From Podospora bellae-mahoneyi (Eukaryota > Ascomycota > Sordariomycetes > Sordariales > Podosporaceae), in the NCBI RefSeq assembly GCF_035222275.1, contig NC_085886.1, positions 3,410,001 to 3,474,000 of the forward strand: 64,000 bases of DNA, in the 5' to 3' direction. Each line of letters begins with the position of its first letter. Within the stretch, counting starts at the first letter, position 1. A model generated the notes under the pieces. It ran no database searches. It was not told the origin of the DNA and worked only from the letters and a program-made list of their open reading frames with translations. Shown here one piece after another: positions 11,201-20,979 of this stretch. The translations under genes and the position numbers were made by a program.

Positions 11201-11830
11201 CACCAACGTCGTTAACCCTACTTCTTCGATCTTGCCGCCTGTATCGATGGAGTACACCATTACTTCTTGGGCTCCTTGCGGTGGTGCCGTGGAGGGTGCT
11301 TGTCCTACACTCTGCTCCGTCCGTGCTCCTGATCTCCCATCGTTGGCTGGATACTTCCAAGGTTCTCTTGGTCGTAGGTGGCCACCATCCCTCCAATCGA
11401 TGTCTGGGTTGTAGTCTTCATGCCATGGTTGCCCTAGGATCATATCCTTCGAGGGTCCCATATCCACAATGTCGAATATAACTAAAGTTGTTTTTCCTTC
11501 GACTGTGATGTCCAGGGGTAGTGTTTCCCTATGGACCTTTTGCGTACGAAATGGTCCTTGTATAACGATCCATTCCTTCTTTTTCTTCCATGGTATCCGG
11601 GCCTGGTGTACGAACTGTGGCGAAATTAGGTTCGTCTCTGCACCACCGTCTACCAATGCCACTGCCTGGAGATCCCTCCATCGTGCAGTAACCCAGAGGC
11701 GTTTATCTCTTTTGCCTCCTCCCTGTGCAGCAGCGACCTCGCTGATGAGCCTTGGGTCGTTGTCCCATACCTTCGCCTTACGCCGATGCCTTCGAAAATG
11801 CCGTTCGTGGTCCGTTAGAGGTTGACGGCC
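8219..11830 (-). pseudogene. pol: pol of element B: protease, RT, RNase H, integrase, chromodomain (one stop)
   Basis: One frame broken by a single TAG at 9827-9829. Upstream part: aspartic protease motif VDGGAETNLI near 11640, reverse transcriptase with palm motif YLDDVLIYS near 10560, and RNase H with acidic residues in EADASDYAIG, HDKELLAI and VYTDHKNL. Downstream part: integrase zinc-binding H...H...CHTC, catalytic D (VTMDFITKLP), D (ITDRDTKF) and E (GQTERLNQ), a GPF module and a C-terminal chromodomain (YDVEEILDSRF ... YLVSWLGYP ... NSWEP) that in chromoviruses guides integration to modified histones. The stop lies in the linker after RNase H (FNF*INYKKGS), where CAG to TAG is the simplest origin. 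The frame is -1 relative to gag and overlaps its end, so pol is probably made by -1 frameshifting. The protease has Gly where Ser/Thr is usual after the catalytic Asp. Confidence 0.93.
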
Positions 11831-13905
11831 CCCGCGAAGGGCCGCGAGTCGTTTCCCAAGCGGTTGTGTCGTTCAAGAGCGTCCTCCTGCCCCGGGTTGA
11901 CTAGCAACACGAAGTCTTTCAACCATGCCCGCCTGGCTTCCTCCCATCTTCCGTCTCTTGCTTCCCTGGCACTTTCTCGCATCCTCGTCCGATAGCGGTT
12001 CTTCTGCTTGGTCTTATGTGCCTTGTCTTGATGATATCGCTTGACCTTCTCCCGCAGATGTATGGCGCAGTCTGGGCTTGGGCACCATCCTAGTACCACT
12101 TCGTTCAAAGAGCGTACGCTATCGTCCGTATCCCAACCTTCTGCGTACTCGACGCAGCATCTCGCATGCCTTGGTGCGATCTGTATAACCTGAAGGCCAT
12201 CCTTCAGTTCAACCGGGTCCTGAACCTTCCATAAGAGGTAGTCATTCAGGTCCTCCTGCTGGGCCTTTTCCCACCTAGCCATAGTCTTCCTGACCGGCTG
12301 TGGCTTGCCCTCCTTGCCCACCTTGCGTACCGGCCAGTGGCCGTATAGTGCCTTGCTCTGGTGGTGCTCCACACATCCGTGTGTAATACACTGGAACCAA
12401 GGTACTCTCCGATGTTCCGGATGCCTGGGATGAAGTTGTGCCGTATCTCCTTTATAGGGTGTATACCATGTGGGTGTTGGTGTATCTTCTGGTATCTTCG
12501 CGATCCCAATGCTAGCGACCTTCTTGCCCTTCCAGTACTCTTCCCAGCTCTTATATACGAGCTTCACAGGCCACGATACATCCTGTGAGACAGCAAATCT
12601 GTGCTTGCCGTACTGCCTCTCCGGTATCGTCCACCTGGTAGGTCCTTGCGCAGGACTATCGCCCTTGGCGACTTCCATGGTGATTTCCGCAGTGATCCGT
12701 GCCAGTTGATCCTGCAATGCCTGTATCTGAAGATCTCCTTCCTCGTGCTCCGCCTTCAGCCTTTCCACTGCTTCCCGCAGCTCCTGGAACTCTGCTTCCT
12801 CTTGTTCGGCGTGCCAGTTGGAGTCTCCCTCTGATCCTACCACTCCGCCTTGTTGGTACCCGATGGCTGCTACTTCCATAACCCTCGGTCCCTTCGATGT
12901 GGTGGTGGCTGCGATCTCCTTCTTCCAGCCGAGTCGCTTGGGTGCCCTGCAGTCCTTCTTAAAATGTCCTGCCTTACTACAGTTAAAACACTTAAGGTTG
13001 TCCCTGCCCTGGCCTCGGCCTTGCGGCCTCTGCTGCTATATAGCATCGACATCCATCGGTCCTGAGTGCGTGGTGCCGGAATAGCTAGTGCTAGGGTATC
13101 GTCTCTTGCGCTTGTCGTTGGGACGGTTGTTGCCAAAGTGCCCCTTATTGCCGTAGTGACCCCTGTTATTGCCCTTCTTCTCCGTACGACGCTGGAACTG
13201 TCGATCGTCGATCCGTATGGCCATGGCGATATATTTGTCGATAGTGTCAGGCCTCGACTCCTTGTACAACTCATCCTTCACTTCTTCCTTGAGGCCATTG
13301 TAGAAGAGCTGCATTAACCCCTCATCGTTAATGGTGCTACGCAGGCTATCGATCTTGAATAAAGCCGCGTAGTCGGCTACTGAGCGCGTCTAACGCAGGT
13401 TTGCGAGCCTCTCCTGCGCGCGCCTTGCCTCATCGTACTCCCCAAACACCTCCTTGAGCTTAGTCTCAAAGACACGGTAGCTCTCGAAGCATTCCACGGT
13501 AATCTTCTCCTGATCGGACGGCTCTTCCTCGTAGTAGTTATCGAGGATAGGCTCGAACTACGCGAGAGCCCTATCCTTGAGTCTAGTAGCCGCGAAGATA
13601 ACCTTCGACTCTTCGTTAGTAAATTGGTCTGGGTATTAACGAAAATAGGTCTTGAGCTGGATTAAGAACCCTCCAAGCTTTGCCTTTCCTCCTCCATAGC
13701 GCTCCGGTGCCGGGAACTTAGGTGCCACCTTAGGTAAGGTTGATATAGCGATAATCTGCTCCCGAGTCTGCTGAGCCTCGTCCTCGAGTTCCTTGAGACG
13801 CCGCATCACCTGCTCTGCGGTAGGTCGAGTGCTGGTGGTGGTAGGTCCCTTACTGCTTGGGCTAAGCGGGACGCCTCCCATCTGAACGTTCTTAGGTCCG
13901 GCCAT
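11815..13905 (-). pseudogene. gag: gag of element B, long form with extra zinc-finger-like region (four stops)
   Basis: A single frame of about 696 codons from ATG at 13903-13905, broken by stops at 13636, 13558, 13390 and 13036. The N-terminal third is a capsid-like region (ALA*FEP, RSVADYAALF). A CCHC zinc knuckle (CFNCSKAGHFKKDC) lies near residues 305-318. After it comes an unusually long tail of about 350 residues with a coiled coil (near EFQELREAVERLKAEHEEG) and a C-x4-C-x11-H-x4-H finger-like motif starting CPSPDC near residue 607. Gag packages the RNA and forms the particle. Each stop can come from CAG, CAA or TGG by one transition in CpA/TpG context; the second sits where gypsy capsids usually have AWFEP, so Trp is likely there. 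Confidence 0.9.
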
Positions 13906-13962
13906 GGTGGTGAAAAGACGCCTTTAACTTATCCGTGATAGAGTTGAAGTGAGTATGTAACG

Positions 13963-14407
13963 TATGACGAACCCCTATCCAGAACCTCTGAAAGGGATAC
14001 CGGTTGAAGGCTACTTCTGAATAATCCTGGTTCGGTACAGCTAAACAGTGTACGACAAGATGTCTCAATGTAAACACAAGATACCGTGAATACAACTTGA
14101 AATTGCATACTGCGGAACTGTCTATCTACACCAGCCAGTTCCTCCGTATATATAGACCTCGGGGCCTTGAGGTGCTCGCCCTGCTACGGCCCCGATCACT
14201 CATAGCACTTTGCATCCTGCGGAGTGCTCGTCGTGCTATGCCTTCGATCACCCGTAGCATCTTGCATCCTGCAGACTGCTCAGGCCTCTTGGCGCCGTAG
14301 CACTCCTGGCCAGCCTTGATTGGCTGCCTCCTGGTTCCCTTAATGATTGGCTGGGGACGCCCCGCGCCCCACCTACTGCGCGGCCTGCCGTTGGGTTAAC
14401 TGTGACA
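13963..14407 (-). repeat. 5' LTR of element B (445 bp)
   Basis: Same as the 3' LTR apart from one T fewer. In sense orientation it reads TGTCACAG...GTCATA. It is followed on the coding strand by a 57-nt leader before the gag ATG. No TGG-type tRNA primer site follows the LTR; the first leader bases are CGTTACATACTCAC. Confidence 0.95.
14147..14154 (-). promoter_or_regulatory. TATA box of the element B 5' LTR
   Basis: TATATATA followed on the sense strand by CGGAGGAACTGG, the most constant stretch among all LTRs in the window. CCAAT boxes lie upstream in U3. The transcription start, and so the U3/R border, should fall about 30 bp downstream, near GATAGACAGTTCC. Confidence 0.7.
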
Positions 14408-14412
14408 TAAAG
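14408..14412. repeat. Target-site duplication TAAAG (right) of element B
   Basis: Partner of 6662-6666. Element A sequence resumes immediately after it. Confidence 0.85.
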
Positions 14413-17400
14413 TAATGAAAACGTATAGCACTATTTATATTTAGATTGTTTTATACTTTCTCACCTCGTAATATATTATATAATACGTCGAATATTTACA
14501 TTAAAAGTATAGGTTTAACACCTATGGAGGTTCTTTCATAATCTAAATTTATAAATATTTCTCCGTAAACATAAATATAAATCTCTTTTGTTATTGCTCT
14601 ATTAACAATATATTTTCGATTTTTCTTAGGGTAACAAAAATATGCAATATGAATTAAATCGAGATTTTCTTGTACTTTTTAATCCTATAACATAGCGTAT
14701 AATACGTGGATTATTTTGTTAGAACGTAAATTCAATTTCTATTAATGGTTTTTTGGGTTTAAAAAGATTTAATGAAATTCTTTTAAGCATAAATTTATAT
14801 TTATTTATTTAAGTTTATGTTAATTCAAATATCATTAATGAAATGCTCTTTACTTATTTATATAATTGAAAATTACTTTTAGTTTTTACACATTATTTTC
14901 CATTAAATATTCTCATTAATTAATTAAATGTTTTAATTAATCTTCATCAATCTATAAATTTAGTAATTTTTACTTATTGTAATGTTTCTTTGTTTTACGC
15001 TATTTGCTATATATTCGCTTTACTTACCGGTAATATAGGTTCTAAAAGTAAAATATAAGAAGTATATAACCGTAAATGTATCATATTAAGCAACTTTAAT
15101 GACAATATTATTTCCGATATTTTTCTTTTAACTTTAAACATGCTTACCTTACTCTTTTATGGTTCAGCTTTTTACTAAATCTTTTAATACGTACACTATA
15201 TATAAAAAGAAATGTTATATTTTCCTTTTTCAAGTGAAGTTTCTCGAGCTTTTTAATATTACAGTATTTCCTTTCCTTAATGAATTGCACTTTTTACTTA
15301 TGTTAACCGTAATATATATATAATTCATTTACTTTAATTTTGGACTTAAATACCTTAACGTTAGGTCTTCATTATAAGTTTATTTCGTAACCGAAATTCG
15401 TAAAATGAAAAATAACGTTTATAGTCTCTATTAATCATCCATTATAGGTTAATTATACCGTAAATGAAAATTCAATTTAATTATTTTATTTAACATTAAT
15501 ATAATTCTATACATATTATTTTATAGTTTAATTAAGCCGTTCCGTTTAATTATCTATTTAGAGGTAAAAAGCCAAAAATGCCTTACTTATTAACCCTAAC
15601 CTCGTTGCTAATACTCGTTAAATTTTAATACGAACTTAGTATCGCGGTCCGTAAAAAATATTTTTAACTATATATATATTACTATAATATACCGTAATAC
15701 TATTTTTAGTAATTACTTTACTAGTAGAGTTATTTAATATAGTAGAAGACATACTCATTTAATAAGCTTATTGAGTACTATTAATATTTCATTAAATAAA
15801 ACGCCGGTTATTATATTTTTAAATTTTAATACTTTAATAGTAAAGTCTATCGTAGTTACGCTTTATGATTATTTTACTATTAATAATAGCTTTAAAAATC
15901 TATAAGTTTATACCTCGTAACCCGTATCTTTCATACGTATAATATCGTTAAATAACACCTTTAGTATCGTTTTTAATTTTTAATTAATAAAATACTATTT
16001 CATCCTTTCTATAGTCTTTATTATACTTATATATCCTCCCCACTTCGATTCGTTAATATTCATTATTAATATCATTCTATTGCAGGTTTTCACATATTCG
16101 ATTTTTATATTATAATTTTCCTTAATTATCTTTTCAAATACGATCGGGCTCTAAGTTCTCTTATTGATATTACTTTATCATATTGTTATTCAACTTCCTT
16201 TAACAATTATTTAAGAAATTCGCTCGCGATATATTATATAATACTTTATTTATACTTATAGTCAATATTTAAAAGTACCTTTTAGCGTTTTCTTAAGCAA
16301 TAATAGTAATTCCCTAAATGTATTCACTTTAGTATCTTCTAAACCTTCTTTATAATTAATTTCAAAATTAGATTCCAAAAAGGAACTTTAATCATTATAT
16401 TTATTCACTACTAAAGACCTCTATAATAAAGTGTTATACGTTTTTATAGTCCGTATAGACCTATATTTTATACTCGATACTTTTAAAATATGATTTTTGG
16501 TCCTTAGACGATTCGATTATAGTAGATTACATTTATTAATATTCCGCGATCCTAAGTATTTATTAATTGTATAGTTTAATATATTGACCTCGACCTCGAA
16601 TAATCGATTAGGGTTTAGTAATTTAAATATTAAGTCTTTTAAAATAACTTTTTTTAGTTCTTGAAAAGTTTACTTCTCTTTCTACCGCTATAGGAATTCT
16701 ATATTTTTTTGGAAATAGTTAAGCAACTATATAATTCTGATATATTTTTAAATGAATATCCGATGAAAATCAGTAAACTATGAAAATTCCCAAAAATATA
16801 TTTATAATTATAGCGTAAGTTTATCCGTAATTACTAGAATTTTCTTAAATTCCGTACAAACTTTACCTAGGAATATTCAATATTTTACATATATTATTTC
16901 TTCTATATGAATTCTTTTTCTTTATTAATTAAAGATCCGGCTCTATATAGTACGTCCAATACGTTTTATATTCTTTTAAAATAAAGAAGTAAATAAAAAT
17001 ATCGTTAAAATCATATATTATTATTTCATTAAAGTACTTCTAATTTATATAATTAACGAGAGGCTAAAACTTTATAAGCGTATTTATTAATCTGAATAAT
17101 ATTATGAAATACTCGAAATGATATTAAAGTATATAAAACGTTATTTTTGTATATTTTTATAATGTATATATAAGTACACCCGATAGGTATATTTAAACCC
17201 GTAAAATATTGGGCTTTAGCTAATTAACTCTGTGATTTAAATACTAATAACATAAATAACTATTCTTTACCGCCTTGTTATTTAATTAATAATAACGCAT
17301 ATATAGTAATAAACTCCGTCCTCCTTTGGTGCAAAAATAGAAAGTATTTTATTAGAAATATAAACTTCCTAATATGTTCTAATTTTAAATTTTTATTTCA

Positions 17401-20291
17401 ATACTTCCGTAACTCCTTACTTTAATTCTTTTTAAATATAGTAAACTTTAAATAACCGTAACTTAATGTTATCTTTTCAAATTATTCTATAATCCTACGG
17501 TCCTCGTTTTAAAATCATTTTAAATACTCAATTATAAAAGCCAGATATCTTTAATATTTCACGGTATTACTTTTCTTTTACTTTTGTTAATATTATTATA
17601 GTAAATATACTTATTAATATTCGATATTTCTACTAACGTTGTTAACCTTACTTTTTTATTTTTACTACCTATATCCATGAAGTATATTCTTATTTCTTAA
17701 GTTTCCTATAGTAATACCGTAAAGGGTACTTATTTTATACTTTACTTCATGCATATTCTATTCTCTTATTGTTAGTTAAATATTTTAAAGTTCTTTTAGT
17801 CGTAAGTAACTATTATTCCTTTAATGGATATTTAAGTTATAATCCTTATATTATAACTACTTTGAAATTATGTTTTTCGAGGGTCCTATATTTATAGAAT
17901 TGAATATAATCAATATTATTTTTCTTTTAATTATAGAATTTAGGGTTAGCGTTCTTAAATAAACTTTTTACGTCAGAAATACTTTTCATATCACGATAAA
18001 TTTTTTCAAGCATATTTTTGTTCAATATACGTACCATAACGAAATTAACTTTATTCCGTACCTTTATATATTAATACTATTATTTAAAGGTCCTCTTAAT
18101 ATATAGGAATTTGAAAATATTTAATTTTGTAATCTTTTCTTTATATAATAGTAATTTCGCTAATAAGTATGGAGTCGTTATTCTGTATTTCTATTTTATG
18201 TTAATATTTTTGAACATATTATTCATAATTTGTTAAAGGTTAATAGCACTTACAAAGGGTAATAAGTCATTTTCTAAGTGGTTATATTGTTTAAAAGCGT
18301 CTTTTTAATTTGGCTTATTTAATAGTATAAATCTTTTAAATTATATTTATTTAACTTTTTCTTGCTTTCCCTTTTCAATTTTTTTAATTCTTTTTCTTTA
18401 TATCCAATAGTGATCTTTTTATTGAATTCTTAGACTAAATATTAACTATATTACTTAGTTTCCTTCATGGATATATAGTTTAGTTTAGGCTTAAATATGA
18501 TTTTAATATTCTGTTTTTTTAAAGGCGTATATTACTATGTATATTTTAACTATCTATGTATTTTATATGGTATTTATATATTTCGGAGCGGAATAGAGAA
18601 TTGAAAGGTTATTCTTTACTTTAACTGGATTTTAAACTTTTCATGAAGAATAATTATTTAAATCTTTTAATTAACCTTTCTTGTATTTAGTTATAATCCT
18701 TTTAACTAACTATATTTTATTTTCCTTACTTACTTTATGTACCGGCTTATAGGCGTTCTATAACTTACTTTAATAATGCTCTACTTATTTATATATAATA
18801 TATTAAAACTAAATTACTTTCCGATATTCTAAATACTTAAAATAAAGTTATAGCGTATTTCCCTTTTAGGATATATATTAAATAAACATTAATATATTAT
18901 TTAATAATTTTATAATCCTAATATTAATACCTTTTCTACTTTTTTGATAGCTTTCCTAGCTTTTATATATATGCTTTATAAGCCGTAATAAATCCTATAA
19001 AATAGCTATTTAATACTTAGTATACTATTTTTTAATAATGTTTATTCAATAGGTCTTTCCTATTATATATGGTTATTATTTTTTACGACTTATCTAATGA
19101 TTTTTATAGTAATTTGTATTAATTAATCCTATAATATTTCTACTTAACGAGGGTTTTCTTTATATTTCGCTTTCTACTTTAATAATATTTTTCTTATTCT
19201 TTAAAACTTTATTTCTTTCATTTAACGTATAAATTAAAGTTTTTTTTTTCGAAATTTATTACTTTACCTTATTAACTTCCAATAGTTATAACCTTTATAA
19301 CCTTCGGTTCCCTCGATATAGTAACAACTATAATCTTTTTCCTTTATCCTAATTGTTTAAGTCCTTTATAATCCTTTTTAAAGTATTTTACTTTACTCTA
19401 ACTTAAATACCTAAAATAATTTTATCTTTAGTCCCGGGCTTACGGCCTTTGTTATTATATAGTATTAACATTTATTAGTTTTAAATATATAATGCCGGAA
19501 TAATTAATATTAAAATAATTTTCTATATTTATCATTAAAACTGGTTTACTAAAATATTCCTTGTTACTATAGTAAATTGGAAGTTTTCCTCTCGATATAA
19601 GATTAAAATTACCTATCGCCGATCTATATAACTATAGGAATATATTCATTTATAATATTAAACTTCGACTTTTTGTATAATTTACCCTTACTTTTTTTTA
19701 AAGTTATTACGGAAAAGCTATATTAATCCCTTATTATGAATATTATTACGTAAGTTATCGATTTAAATCAAGTTACGTAATTAATTGCTAAACGCGTTTA
19801 ACGTAGATTTAGGAGTTATTCTTACTCGTACCTTGCTTCGTTTATATTTTCTAAATTCTTCCTTAAGCTTAGTTTTAGAAATATGATAACTTTTAAAGTA
19901 TTCTCTAGTAATTTCATTTAGTTTTCCGGCTTTTCTTTATAATAATTGTGAAAGATAAGCTCGAACTTCATAAACGCTTTATCCTTAAGTTTAGTAGCCG
20001 CGAAAATTATTTTCGATGCTTCGTTAATAAATTAATTTAGGTTCTAACAAAAATAAATTTTAAACTAAAAAAAAAAACCTTCAAGCTTTACTTTTTATAT
20101 AGTGTTTTAATATTAGGAATTTAGGTACTATTTTAAGTACGCTTAATACAGCGATGATTTACTTCCCAGGTTATTAAACTTCGTTTTTCAATTCCTTAAA
20201 ACGCTATATAACCTATTTTATAGTAGGTTAAATATTAACATTAGTAGAAGGTCCTTCGTTACATAAATTAAACAAAAGTAAGGATATAATA
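14413..20291 (-). pseudogene. Degraded tRNA-like units, pol and gag of element A
   Basis: Continuation of element A. The two tRNA-like units are at about 14462-14532 and 14681-14750, pol at about 14765-18245 (integrase first, then RNase H, RT and protease in plus-coordinate order) and gag at about 18238-20270. The gag/pol junction is recognisable around 18230-18285. Transitions have destroyed every frame. The zinc-knuckle and CCAAT features cannot be read, but nucleotide colinearity with element B is clear over the whole length. Confidence 0.75.
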
Positions 20292-20618
20292 TATAACGAA
20301 TCCCTATCTAAAATCTTCAAAAGGGATTTTGATTACAAATACTTTTAAATCATTCTGGTTTAATATAGCTAAATAGTATATATAATGAATAGCTTATTTT
20401 AATTTTAATATTTTACATATTAACGATTATAATTTATATTATATACTGCAGAACTATTCACTTATACTAGCTAGTTCCTTTGTATATATAGACCTTTGGG
20501 ACCCTAAGGTGCTCGCCTTGCTATAGCCCCGATCACTCCTAGCACATTGCATCCTGCAAAGTGCTCGTCGTGCTATACCTTCGATCATCCCGAGCATGCC
20601 GTTGGGTTAACTGTGACA
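20292..20618 (-). repeat. 5' LTR of element A, half RIP-degraded
   Basis: TATAACG at the left end and TGTGACA at 20612-20618. The R-U5 half (to about 20465) is heavily degraded. The U3 half after the tatatatagacc TATA segment is almost normal in composition and of U3 type I, with an internal deletion relative to B (327 bp in all). Confidence 0.8.
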
Positions 20619-20979
20619 AGTTTTTTTTGGTTTTCTTTGGGATTTTCTACTCGATTTATTATAGATATTTTATAATCCAAGATTTTCTACTTTAACCCGT
20701 ATAAAAAAGCCCTTGACTTTTGAGGACTTAGCTAGCTAGGTCCCTATGAATGGAGATGTCGAGTTATTTTAGTCCCTTAATATATATTATATAACCTTAC
20801 TGCTTTATTATTAAGTAAGGCTATTATTTACTTATTTTACCTTAAGCGCTACCATTCCGTTTGTTATTTAGTTTCTATTATTAAGAGATTATCTAAAGTT
20901 TGAATATTAAACGGTTAATAATTTGGGTTTTAACGACTAGGGCCTTAATTATAGAAAAAATAATGTAGTAGAGGGTTTA
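20619..20979. other. Spacer between elements A and C
   Basis: 361 bp of moderately AT-rich DNA with no open frame of note. A short direct repeat (gattttctact) occurs at about 20641 and 20683. No homology to the elements was seen. Confidence 0.5.

Larger units (their letters stand above)
6667..14407 (-). mobile_element. Element B: young Ty3/gypsy chromovirus, 7.74 kb
   Basis: Complete LTR retrotransposon, coding strand minus: 5' LTR 13963-14407, gag 11815-13905, pol 8219-about 11830, polypurine tract 7118-7128, 3' LTR 6667-7112, flanked by TAAAG. The order protease, reverse transcriptase, RNase H, integrase, chromodomain defines a Ty3/gypsy chromovirus. The LTRs differ only by one T in a run (7040s versus 14330s), so insertion was recent. 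Gag has four in-frame stops and pol one, each explainable by one CpA/TpG transition, so this copy is probably not autonomous. Between pol and the 3' LTR it carries an antisense gene and two tRNA-like units not normally found in this class. Confidence 0.95.
5472..20618 (-). mobile_element. Element A: RIP-degraded Ty3/gypsy chromovirus, split by element B
   Basis: Minus-oriented copy of the same family as element B. Its 3' LTR is 5472-5922, its 3' internal part 5923-6661, its remaining internal part 14413-20291 and its 5' LTR 20292-20618. Removing element B and one TAAAG leaves about 7.4 kb, close to the 7.74 kb of B. The sequence on the two sides of B joins inside the antisense-gene / tRNA-like region, which shows that B was inserted into A. 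All frames of A carry many stops created by C-to-T / G-to-A transitions. Confidence 0.85.

Noticed and set aside
11815-11840. Canonical slippery heptamer for -1 frameshifting
   Set aside because: No X-XXY-YYZ match in the gag frame; only a G-run is present.
9827-13638. Strand-specific deamination as source of the five stops
   Set aside because: All five could be Gln codons changed on the coding strand, but the one at 13558 most likely replaces Trp (AWFEP in gypsy capsids), which needs a change on the other strand. Five events are too few to claim asymmetry.
6662-14414. A 7-bp target duplication TAAAGTA around element B
   Set aside because: Seven bases match if TG...CA ends are assumed, but the solo LTR at 41906 shows that the termini are TGTCA...TCATA with a 5-bp duplication. 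With those ends B has the usual 5 bp (TAAAG).
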